This document shows, one piece after another, positions 53,513 to 64,000 of a DNA stretch of 64,000 bases. The notes under the pieces were generated by a model that saw nothing but the letters and a program-made list of their open reading frames with translations, made no database searches and was not told the DNA's origin. The DNA comes from Strix aluco (taxonomy: Eukaryota > Chordata > Aves > Strigiformes > Strigidae). The stretch covers positions 78,944,303 through 79,008,302 of the forward strand of contig NC_133935.1 in NCBI RefSeq assembly GCF_031877795.1. The letters run 5' to 3'. A program made the translations under genes and the position numbers. The number at the start of each line of letters is the position of its first letter. The first letter of the stretch is position 1.

Positions 53513-53526
53513 TCACTAGGTGGCAT
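53513..53526 (+). promoter_or_regulatory. CTCF-like motif in intron 5
   Basis: TCACTAGGTGGCAT, agreeing with about 14 of 17 CTCF consensus positions. The core ACTAGGTGGCA is a strong form. Confidence 0.35.
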
Positions 53527-53794
53527 CCTAACGTTAGAAAATGACAGGAATTAAACTGCACGAGAAGAGGGAAATAAATTATTTCCAGTTCATGGCTTCT
53601 CTGAGTGGAGGTTTCAGTGACACAGCTGCCTACCCCCTAATCAAAATAAACGTGACTGATCCATTCAAATAACATTTGCTGGCATTTATAAAGGATTATA
53701 GCAGAAGCAAGAATTTTGCTTGTTGGTCTCCCTCAAAGTGTGAATTTTGTTTCTCTTAACAGATATATATGAATTGAATGGTACCATAAAACTG

Positions 53795-53820
53795 AATAAT
53801 GATTCTGAATAATGATTCTT
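53795..53820. repeat. 13-bp perfect tandem duplication
   Basis: TGAATAATGATTC twice in direct succession. Confidence 0.85.
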
Positions 53821-54180
53821 ATAGTTTGGCAGCTGAGACTGGTTCAGAAACCTTTGCTGATTCGGAGCTGAGCATAATTTTGCCTTAGGCTTCATTATAT
53901 AAAGAATAGATATTGCCTTCTAGAATACATGGTCAGGATTTAGTGTAAAGTATTGTCAAGTGAAATGAAAAATAATTATAAATTATAGCATCAGTAGAAG
54001 TTAAGGTTACTCCAAATGAATACAGAGCTTTATTTTTGAAACAACACAGAGCTGCTTAAACAACAGATTTTGCCAGTGCCTGAATAAGGTTCCAAACAAA
54101 ATTCATAACCCTAATTAATCAGTTACATTAGTCATAAATCCCCCTTTGAGAATTCCATTGGAAAAATATCTCAGATTGAC

Positions 54181-54220
54181 TGGGGTTTTTTGGTTTTGTT
54201 TGGTTTTGGTTTGTTTTTAA
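54181..54220. repeat. G/T-rich low-complexity tract
   Basis: A (GGTTTT)-like irregular tract with runs of G and T on the plus strand. It is similar in style to the tract at 63790-63880. Confidence 0.7.
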
Positions 54221-56689
54221 ATTATGGTGACGTGTAATACAAAACGTGACACTTTTATCAACACTGTAGTGAATCTTGGAAAATGCATCCATGTGGGGTA
54301 AATGACTCTTCACGAATTGCTAGTGATCAGGATTGACATTCATAAGTCCAGATGTTCAGAATTTTGGACAGGAAGCCTATTCCTTTTGTTTGACATAGGT
54401 ATAAAATGTTAGTATAGGTAACTAACCTGCTGGTATGGCATTCTACCATATACTGAGGAAGTTATCACTGATTTTATCTGTGAGATCCTAGGGGGGAGAA
54501 AATGGAAGTTCCAGTCTTTCATGGATATTGTTCCATGAAAAATATTGTACAGATACAATTAAATCTGATTTTTACCCTGAAGTGTTACTACACTAAGCAT
54601 AAGACAAATGAGCAAACAGGTCACCTCACCTAAGGAAAGCAATGAGACAATACCGATGATAAGTATGACTGGCAAAGATCTCAACACTAGAACATTCAAC
54701 ATAATTCTGAGATATTTTGCACTTTTGACATTAAGAGGATCTTCTCTTTTCCTCTTCAATAGTCTTTTGCACATCCTTTAAATCCATGTTACAAATTTTG
54801 AATGCTGCTAGGTTTATACAGGTGCTGACAATTCTAGATTTAGAGACAACTTGAGGTTGAGATTTGAAAAGTCCTGGCAAGATTTCTACTCTTTTATCTT
54901 CTATTCTGTAGCTACTACTACATATCAACTTTCTCCTGTCTTGGTTGCAGGGTTTTGTACTGTTTCATCTCACACTGATAAATCAGTATCTTCCAGTGAA
55001 AATCAACTGAGCGATTTCATAGACCTTCACCACTCCTCCCCATTTCCAGTCTAACCTCAGCTTCATGTGTATTTGACAAATTACTTGCTAAAATTTAAGT
55101 TTTAATCCAGTCTGGTTAATCCTTCTAAAACAAGAATAAAAGTTTTCTTCTTTCCTTATTTAAAAAAAAAATAAAATACCATGGACCTCAAAAACCAGTT
55201 TTAGCTCAAGTGATACATGCATGCTTTTTAGTTAGCATTCTTTTCAAGCAGAGAAATGTATCAAAGTTCAGTTGGGACCATTTAAATGATAGCTTTATTT
55301 TTTGTCCTTTTCTCAGAGCAAGTTATTAATAAAAAAAAATACAAACTTTTTCTTCTAAAACAAGAATTCCTAGATGACGACCCTTAAGGTAAAACAGATT
55401 GAAGAATGTGATTTAATTTTAAAAACTTCAAACTACAGGGAATTTCTATAAATAGGCTGCTTCCACCTTAGAAGTGGGTTTCCTTCATTTGTTATTGGCA
55501 TGTTTTGTGTGCCTGCTTCAAATTGGAAGGTAATGCAAACATAAGCTATTATTAATCAGTAGTCCCTTTGTATAAAATTCCCATTATATCACTTTCTGCA
55601 AAGTGGACTAGCTGTGTTATGAATAAAGGCGTAGAACATAATGAGTAGAACATAAACAGCACCTTTCATGCATTTCTTTCACTGTCCACCAGTTATTACT
55701 TACATGACAACTAAAATCAGAATACCAATGCACAATTTTAACAAGTGATACTTTTCACAGTAGGAAAAAAACAAAATACAAAAGAAATTCGCTATTGCTT
55801 AGCTGGTAAACTTCCTCTGTATATTTGTATTTTCTGTCCCTCAAGTATTCTGTCTTCTGTTTTGAGAGAAAATGTATTTATTTTTGTTCATTGTGTAGAG
55901 TAAAAGAAAAGACACAAATACATGAAACCATTTTAAAACTGTAAAACCAGAAAATATTATTGGAATGGATTCCCTGGATAGAAAAAAATATTCAAATGTA
56001 GTTTAGGTTTTTCACCATTTGCTCGTGATATATTGCAGGTAACAAAACACAGACACAAACTAATTTCTCAGCTTTCAAGAATTAGTGTGGTCTACGTTAA
56101 TCAGTGTGCATGATCTGATATCAAAAATAGTTTTGGCTATTGAAAGCAGATGGGAGAGTTCATTAGAAATAGAAGTCCAGAAGTTTTATATGCATTTTCT
56201 TTAAACATATATATTTTATTCAGCCTGTTTGCCATCTAACATCTATTCTGTTTCCTGAATATGACAATAAATTTCTAAAAGTTAATTATTCATAAATTGA
56301 GGAATTCATCACAAGCTACTTTACCACTGGGTCAGATAACCTGTAATAAAACTTACAACAGCATGGATACTTAGTTTTAAAGCCAAGTCACGAACTATTG
56401 TTTTCTTGAAGTGGGTATTTTAACTGATGTGTTGAAATACATGAAGAGATACAGAACAGAAGATTCTCTTTCTTCCTAAATTAATCTAGCTAGATCTGGT
56501 TCTAATTAGTGATGGTGCAAATGATCTTTCAAGATGAAGATTTTAAAAGCTTTTAAACTTTTATCAGAGGCATGTGAAGTTTCCTTCTTAGTCTAATCCT
56601 CACTGTTAGTCAGTAGCACTGATGGCTGCTGGGTTAATGTGAATTGCAGAGGTGGAAGAAGGTTTTGACTTGTTTAGTTAGGAAGAAGA

Positions 56690-57000
56690 GGATGCTGGGA
56701 TATGAAAGCCTCTGTTAACAGGTTTGCATAAAACCTTTTCAGGGACACGCACATTGGCTGAACCTGCACTGGGAGAGTGGAGGCAACTCTGGGGTGCAGC
56801 CTCCAAGGGCACGCTGACCCCATACCAGGAGCAGATTTCACTTTCTAAGAAAATTGGAGTGCATGAAGAAGGAAGCCTCCAAGCATTGGAGGAAAGACTG
56901 GAAGACCAGTCCTGGAGGGTGCATGGTGTAGTTGACAAGTTGTGATCTCCTGTCATAGGGTCATGGCTGCCATGAGCTGGAATCACGGCTCAGCTGAATT
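56690..57000. other. Less AT-rich block in intron 5, unknown
   Basis: About 310 bp with overlapping open frames on both strands (56724-56945 plus, 56678-56986 minus). No domain is recognised, and no splice-bounded exon fits SEMA3E here. An old unidentified repeat is possible. Confidence 0.25.
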
Positions 57001-59233
57001 AAGGAGCATCCCTTCCTTCACAGTGCACTTGGCATTAGAAGTCTCAGTCTCACTTTCAAAGATCAATTAAAACATTTTTTACTATTCACTATGTTTGCAT
57101 CTATGTCTTCTACCCTTTTCAAATGCATACCTAAAGAGATAAAGGATATTCACTCTAGAGTCTAAGGAGCAGCACTAACTCTGTTTATTGTCAGCTGTGA
57201 GTCTCTGGTTAGTAGAAGTTAGTAGAATACATGGAACTAAAAACTTCTTTAAAATATTTTTCCTAAGTATTGGAAGTGTTGAATGCCAATATTATAAAAA
57301 ACCACAAAAGCATAAATAAAATAATAAACTCTTTGAAGAATTTTGTTATGCTTTTAAAATATCATTCTATGATCACTTGAAATCAAAGAATTCCCAATGG
57401 AGGCCTAGAAAAACAGCCTCTAAATACCTTTCTCAGGTCATATTAGTTTTGATGAAGGGGTGAAAGTTTGTCTGTTTTTTGCTGTTGTATTTGATAAAAA
57501 TGTATTATTTTCTCCTGTTAATCTTGCAACATTACAGAATTATTGGCTTTTTGAGATTGACTTTATAAGTCTTTGTCAGTGGATGTCTACGACTTTGATC
57601 AACACTTATTAGGGAAGGGCTTATTTAATGGGTTTCTCTTTCAGATAAAACTGTGAGGATCCATAGGACCTCCCATGATCCAAGGCAAGAAATGCAAGGA
57701 CTAACCATTAGTCTTGAAGTGCTTAGTGGGACAATCTGGCTTCCATTTAAGCAAATAAAATTCACATTGATCTCACAGTAGGAACATGATCAGGTTAATT
57801 TATTTACTTAGTTCTGTCTGAGGTTGAGAAGGACTTCAAGATTAGACCATGAGGTTTCAGGCCTACAGCAAATTCCATGGGATGAGTCTTTGTTCCCTGG
57901 CTGAGCTAAGACTGGAATCTGTTAGAAACTGTAGAAACAATTTAGAAATAAGGGTGGAAGAAAAGCGTAACAATCTGTGCTTCATGGATTTTGGGAGGTC
58001 AGTCAAAATACAGCATTTTTTTCTTATTCCTTCATGACTTCTTAACCCACTAACTCTTAAGAATTTGAGCTGTATTTTTTTTTTTAATAGGAATGAACAA
58101 TATTTTGATGAATTGCTTCAATTTGAAAGATTTAGATAAACCTAGCACGTAAAAATACATCTGTCACTCATGATCAATACTTCCTCACCACCATGGGTGA
58201 GCTATATCATAGTAATTAATAAACAGAGATTTTAGCCGTCTGATTTTAAGATATGAAGTCAAATGTAAATATCAAAGGGCCCTAAAATCCTCTTTTTATC
58301 CCTGAAAAGTTGAAAATTTATTTGATCTTCAGCCTCTATTTTTTAGCTCTTTCTTTTAATGACTATTCCTTTTGAATGCCTAGTTTTCTAAAAATGTTTT
58401 CTAAAAAAGGAAAATCATTGTGTTACTCCCCAAGTGCATCTAGCTTTCACCCTTTACCTGCTGTTCCAGTCTATTTTTAGTCAATGTACTATAATATTGC
58501 CAAGACTGTGTTCGCTTGATCTCACAAAATGTTTTCAGGAAAACATTATAGAGGAAAAAACATATGGTTCACTATACTACAACTTCAAAGGTCCCAGCCC
58601 TACAGTGATATACTTACCAACAAGGCACAGAGGAGCACTACCTCAGCACAGCTTTCTGGCACTGCAGGACTTAGACTAAATTCTATTTTTGTAACTGTCG
58701 AGTATAAGATCAACTCTCCTAACAGAAAATCACCAGTTTTGGATAGTTTTGTAAGAAGGCAGCATTGAAAAAAATCTATTTTCATCTCAAAAGCTATAAT
58801 TTATATAAACAATAAATGCTTGTTATAAACACAGTTAAATTCACACTTTTACAAGATGCTTGTTACTCAGATTACATCTCAGTAGATGAAAAATTGTAAA
58901 TTATGTGTATTTGTCTCAGTGGTGTAAAAGACTAAGCTAGACATTGCTTTGCTCTGAAGGAAAGCAGGAAATTATTGTTTTGAAAATTACACAGCAATCA
59001 ATTACTGCTTCAGGATGGCACGTGTCATATAACATCTACTCACTTCAGTGAGACCCCCTTGCTGGAGTTAATGCTGCCTGGGATGTAATATTAATGTGGG
59101 CAGCACCATGAGGATTAAGTCTGACGTGTGGAAGGCTGCAATGGAAGACTGACAACACTTCAGTGTGCTGAAGAAAGAGACTCAGAATGACAGATTGACA
59201 GGACCGTGAAGCTTGTGACATAAAGATCATTAC

Positions 59234-59327
59234 CAATTAAGATGGAGGTGAAGGAAGAACTGGGGTCAAAAGGGCACCTGCCTCGTCCTCTCTCAAATTT
59301 GTGCGATTCCAGTTGAAACAGATGATC
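59234..59327 (-). CDS. SEMA3E: SEMA3E coding exon 5 (sema domain)
   Basis: A 94-bp exon read right to left, residues 1-31 of the part visible here. It encodes the conserved class 3 segment RGRGRCPFDPSSSF in the sema beta-propeller, the extracellular fold that binds the plexin receptor. The acceptor AG is at 59329-59328 after a run of T on the coding strand, and the donor is GTAATG. The frame enters at phase 0 and leaves with one base that completes a glycine codon in exon 6. The size and match to remembered vertebrate SEMA3E support the call. It is the most upstream exon I can find; coding exons 1-4 are not in the remaining 4.7 kb. Confidence 0.96.
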
Positions 59328-60920
59328 CTTTAAAAAAAAAAAAAATCACAGAAACCAGCGTAAACCCTACAGGCAAAGAAAACAAGTCCTTAGAGATGAG
59401 CTTTAACTTTGTTATACCTTTGTAATGGATTGACTTCATTCGGGAGGAAACACAATTATGGTTACTCACTGATGTAGTAGTAAAAATTCTCTCGGTTTCT
59501 ACAAATCACCTTTGTGTATGCACTGCCCCAAAAGTATCAGTAAAACATGCAATAAAATTGCACTTATTTCATTTCTGTGGGAGTGGGGAGTGAAGATTCC
59601 GCTATCTTTTCTTCAAATTATCTGAACATTTAATAGATATCTAGCTATGGAATGTGTTTTCCCTCTTTAAACATTTTTGCCAGTAGTTGTTAAATATATC
59701 ATTCTGTGTTATCTTCTTTTGGTAGCTTTGACATGTTTATATATCTTCTTCATAAAAGTATGTTTAGGAATGAATCTGCAGTTATGGTTTTCAGAGCAGA
59801 TGTGATTTCTGCAGTGGATTTAACAGAATATCAGTATAAAAAGAATATTGGCAACTCAGTTTCATTTGTCTGTATAAGGCTTTAAAGGCTGAGAAAGAAT
59901 TTACAATTTAAATTTTCATTTTCCGTTAATGCTATGTTTGTCCCAGCTTTCTCAAAAGAGCCCATTAATATCTGATTAAAATATCAAGTGAGTGCACAAT
60001 ATTTTTTTAGTTTATATATTAACATGAAAGTATGCCACAGAACACGGAGATGGGGGATAATATAAAGGCAAATAGAGAGAAAGCTGTGAAAGTTTCATAA
60101 AAAATATGCCACCCAGCCATAAAGTGTGTGACTAGTAAATGTTTTGATAGTCTAGCAGTTCCAGTTCTGTGTCACAGGTTTACTGAAATGTCCACTGAAA
60201 TGCAGACTATATCATCATACAGGATAAATGCAAGCTACCTGCTCAGTAAACTAATCTCAGTTTCACACTGCTAATATACTAAAGCAAATGTTTTGTGAAG
60301 CACGGAATTACATGTGACAGGACCCTAGATTCCCCAGTATTTTGAGGAGGATCTGCCTGGATCTCTTCCTTACAGCAAGTATTCTCAAAGAGGTCCAAGA
60401 GGCTTTTAAACCATAAAAATCAGGTTTTATTAGAGTTGATTTTTCAAGTATTTAATACAATAACTCAGTATTCACACAGAAAAAAGCTTGATATATCTAG
60501 ACTGGTCAAAATAGTGTCCTGGTAGTCCTTATTTAACTATATATAGACCTTTTAGTCCGTATGTCATTATAACAGGTTTGTTTTCTCTTCCGTTGGTTAC
60601 ATTCATGTAATTTTGGGGGGCTGTAGTGTATGCAGCTCAGTCCCTAGAAAGTTTTGTGTTTGAGAGATACAGAAACCTGATTATATGTCTGCTCTCTGCG
60701 GTGCTGTATTCCCACTCTCCTTCAGATCACTCACCTATGTCAACCCATCCCACCCTACAACCTCTCTCTTCCCAAGCAAGTACAATTGCCCCCAAAGCAA
60801 AACTAATGTTCTCTTCAAGCAGCTCCACTGGTGACAGTTATGCTCTCCTGTAAAAGACATAAAAAGACAAGGGCAAAGCAGCAGAACATATACTGATCAC
60901 TGCATGGGATGGAAAACCGG

Positions 60921-60945
60921 TAATATAATAATAATAATAATAAAT
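60921..60945. repeat. (AAT)n microsatellite
   Basis: About seven ATA/AAT units. Confidence 0.85.
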
Positions 60946-61409
60946 AATTTTTTAAAAGGACAGAAAGAAAAAAGATACAAGGAAAGTGGGAGAGTTGTAG
61001 AGCTGTTAGGTCCCACTTGATGAATAATTGAATATTTCTATACATTTCATTTAAAACAGTTAATCTTGAATTTGTCACAAGTCCCTCCTGTTCAAAACAC
61101 TATTTACTCCTTAATCCTCAGATCAGCCAAGCTGATGACATTTTGCTGCAACTTCTAATCAAAAATTAAGATTCCCATTAGTTAGAGAGCTTCTATAAAA
61201 ATTGGATGTAACTCAGAATGCAGTTTTGAAAAAATGAGACATCTGTTTCACACCTACTTATAGTGAAAAAGCCACCCCAAATTTAAAATAGCAAACAAAA
61301 ACCATATAAAATTTAAGTAATAGTCCTAAAACTCACAAGATAACAAGGCATTCAGAATCTCACCTCTCCACAAGCTCCTGTGTTGGCCTAACCCTGGCCT
61401 GTTAGTGCC

Positions 61410-61506
61410 TGATGTAAAGCTGATGCAACAGAAAATATTCATCCTCGGTAGAGACTGGTGATGCAGGAATTTTATTTTCTGCTGTATCAGCTTCAATTGC
61501 ACATCA
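61410..61506. ncRNA. Pre-miRNA-sized hairpin, strand unknown
   Basis: A 97-nt inverted repeat in SEMA3E intron 4. The left arm AAGCTGATGCAACAGAAAAT pairs with the right arm ATTTTCTGCTGTATCAGCTT at 18 of 20 positions, and an outer TGATGT/ACATCA pair adds 6 bp after an asymmetric bulge. The loop is about 30-40 nt. On either strand one of the two mismatches becomes a G-U pair. The shape fits a miRNA precursor, but a palindromic transposon remnant is as likely. Confidence 0.35.
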
Positions 61507-63789
61507 GTAGTAACTATTCCCCGTCTGCTGTTGAGTAAATGTCAAACAATGAAGAAATATTTCTCTGTGTGTGGAAATCTCAGCCCCATTCCGTACTTTT
61601 CAAAGATCACATATCAGTTATTTTTCAAAACTAAATACCATAACATTTTGGGTCAACAGTAGAAGAAAAAGAGTAAGGTGAGCTCAGGAAAGGAAAGAAA
61701 AACCTTCTGAAACTGCACAAAAGAACTAAGGAGTCATAACTGTCATAAATTATGATGTAAAGGAAGTATTTCTAAAAACAATCTGACTGCTATTTATTCT
61801 CTAATCGGGTTTTAGAAATAAAGCTACTCATGAAAAAGTTTCTCTTCTGGGATCTCAACTGAACTATTTGTCAATGAATCAGTTCAATAAAGAAAAAAAA
61901 CCCCGATTTTTAGAGAGAAAGATGTAGAAGTAAGTGGAGACATAAATTGAGAGTTAAAATTTAATACAATTTTCTAGTCTTAATGCTTTCTGTTCACTTT
62001 TCCTCACAGTAAAAAAAAATAGACTTGTCTATGAAAGGAAAAAAACCCAAATTTAAAACTGATTACAGAAAAAAACATACTGAGATAACATGATCAGGTG
62101 TGGAAACAAAATTATTTTGACACAATACTTGAGGTTGCATTATTCATATTTCATGGTTTATAGTGTACGGCTCATATTTCATCCCAAATAAGGAACAGAA
62201 ATTTAAATTTTTTGTGCTGTAGGATAAAATGTCACTGTTATTCAGACCAGGGAGGCTTGGCTGGTATGGGAGTCTTTCAGACGATGTGAAATGATTTTGT
62301 GTCACTGTACACCAAATTATAGTATCACAGTGAAATAGCTATCAATGTACTTAACCATTCTCCTGAGAATCAGAATAAAAACAATGGTAAAGATAAACCC
62401 TTCTCTTCTAACATTCATGACATGAACGTGTTTAAAACACCTAATTATATGACCATGGAATTAAAAAGTTAAGCAGTATGCATTCTATCCTTTTGTTATC
62501 TACATTTTAGCAGATGAAATTTCTGAATAAGGATTGTACTTTAAATATATGATCTAATGCTAATACTGAAGATAGACAAAAATTTGGATTTCAGTGCAAC
62601 TTGGAGAAGTTTTTAAGTGGATCTCACCAGCTTTGATATAAAGCAGGATGTGTATCTCATAAATGCTTGCAGATGCATGTAACTGTCTGAAAAGTCACTG
62701 AAAATGTAAGTAATGACTCCTCCAAGAGACATTTTCCACCTTCACCTTTTAGGACAGCATACCAAATATTCCATGGTTGCAATAAATTATTCCCATCATG
62801 GGGCAAGTAACTGAAGATCAGGTGTTGGATGTGTCAGCTTCCATGGGATTTAAATTAAGTAAGTGTTACACATTAATAATCAGCTTTGAAGGCTAATACC
62901 ATAATTCTAACCATCCTTGCTGTTTGTGACATTGGAATCCCTTGAGAAGTGTCAGAAGAAAACTGACAGTTTCCTCACAGATTATCCTACACAGCAAGTC
63001 AACATCGCAATCCATTTTACGGGCACTTCTTAGTGAAGGTAAAAATTATACAAAAACACATATGGAGGGTTGGGAGTGGAATTACAAACTTCTACATGTA
63101 GTTTGAGAAAAGAAATGGGTTTCTGGGTTTGATTTATGATGCCTATGATTCAGGAAACGTAATACACTTTCAACTATTATTAAAATAATAATGTTGTTTA
63201 AGAAGAAATAGAAGATATTTTCAAGGGCATCAAGCATTTTACCATTAACTTGATATGAATTGATAATTTTAGACAATGAAGAATAATGTAGACTATAAAT
63301 AATAATGAAAGAAAAGGTCAATCAGAGCCATTAAAATTTAAAGACTGCATTTAACTGTTGCTGCAGAAAACTACTTTCTCTAATGCCAAGTGCTGCTTTG
63401 CTCTGGTTCAAGACAGCATTTATGCATGTATTAATTTAAAACATATGTTCACTTTCATTCTTATTCAGCAAAGTACCTAAGCCTATTCTCCATGTTAATA
63501 CAGTGGCTGTATCTTTTACTAAACCGGCGACTTAAAAATATAGAGGCTTTGGTTGGGTTTTCCTATGATTTTATTTTTATAACAAAAAATAATTTGATTT
63601 TCTGTAAGAGGATATTTTTTTCGCTTTATATTTTTATTGTTTTCCAGGTAACAAAAAAGTAAAATATATCATACTGGCATTTTTTAAAAGGAAAATTAAA
63701 CCATTTCAGAACCTTTAATTATGTACTTAACTCTGTACCCATATGCTCCAACAGTATTGCCAAGGTCTGCTCTCCAGGAGACCTGTACA

Positions 63790-63880
63790 TTTTTGTGGTT
63801 GGTACCTTTTTTGGTTGTTTGGGGGGGTGTTGGAGTTTTGGTTTTTTTGGCTTTTGTTGTTTGGGGTTTTTTTTGTAAGG
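63790..63880. repeat. G/T-rich strand-asymmetric tract
   Basis: About 90 bp with almost no C or A on the plus strand, including GGGGGGG and several G-triplet or T-run steps. The open frames across it are low-complexity artefacts. Confidence 0.75.
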
Positions 63881-64000
63881 AGTCCATGTTACTTATATTG
63901 CAGGATAGTAAATATTGTTTATTGTGGGGAGAGACTGCAGATTTTTTGTGAATATAGTTTTTAACACTGGCTATACTACTATTACTGCAATTCAATGTAC

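Larger units (their letters stand above)
52011..59233 (-). other. SEMA3E: SEMA3E intron 5
   Basis: A 7.2-kb GT-AG intron, the longest complete one here. It includes a CTCF-like motif at 53513-53526, a 13-bp tandem duplication at 53795-53820, a G/T-rich stretch at 54181-54220 and a less AT-rich block at 56690-57000. No CR1 or LTR is recognised. Confidence 0.9.
59328..64000 (-). other. SEMA3E: SEMA3E intron 4 (partial)
   Basis: Sequence upstream of exon 5 to the window edge. Exon 4 should encode a segment ending GYHLE, and I do not find it here. The stretch holds a 97-nt hairpin (61410-61506), an AAT repeat near 60921-60945 and a G/T-rich tract (63790-63880). The rest is AT-rich. Confidence 0.75.

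Noticed and set aside
56678-56986. 102-codon minus-strand open frame overlapping a 73-codon plus-strand frame
   Set aside because: No domain, splice sites or homology recognised; open frames on both strands reflect local composition.
59400-64000. Search for SEMA3E coding exon 4 (ending GYHLE) and earlier exons
   Set aside because: No minus-strand segment with the expected residues and splice sites was found; these exons should be beyond the right edge.

Overview
The window reads as nuclear DNA from a bird. It is AT-rich, exons are small and sparse, and introns are long. The dispersed repeats are CR1 LINE fragments with the typical avian CR1 3' tail, plus solo retroviral LTRs. One LTR (5124-5708) matches an ERVL-type family I remember as common in neoavian genomes. 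I cannot name the species.

The only protein-coding gene I can support is SEMA3E (semaphorin 3E), on the minus strand. Thirteen exons lie between 59327 and 20509. They encode 623 residues, from the middle of the sema domain through the PSI domain, furin-cleavage linker, Ig domain and basic tail to the stop codon. Numbered on the 17-coding-exon plan of class 3 semaphorins they are exons 5 to 17. Exons 1 to 4 (signal peptide and start of the sema domain) must lie beyond the right edge. All boundaries are GT-AG and the reading frame is continuous, so the gene appears intact.

Layout: 1-20508 is the 3' UTR and downstream flank. It holds an old CR1 tail grown into a pentanucleotide microsatellite, a minus-strand ERVL-type LTR, a CR1 nested inside another CR1, a solo LTR with a perfect 6-bp target duplication, a CR1 with a recognisable reverse transcriptase segment, and simple repeats. 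From 20509 to 59327 is SEMA3E. Its introns carry two plus-strand CR1 copies (intron 16), a 681-bp solo LTR with a perfect 5-bp duplication (intron 14), a CR1 fragment in intron 9, an older one in intron 7, and unexplained GC-richer blocks in introns 10 and 14. From 59328 to 64000 is part of intron 4, which contains a 97-nt pre-miRNA-sized hairpin.

I found no operons, CRISPR arrays, tRNA or rRNA genes, and no clear novel system. The points most worth checking are the intron 4 hairpin, three CTCF-like motifs around the 3' end and in intron 5, the LTR placed antisense just downstream of exon 14, the nested CR1, and several candidate conserved non-coding blocks.
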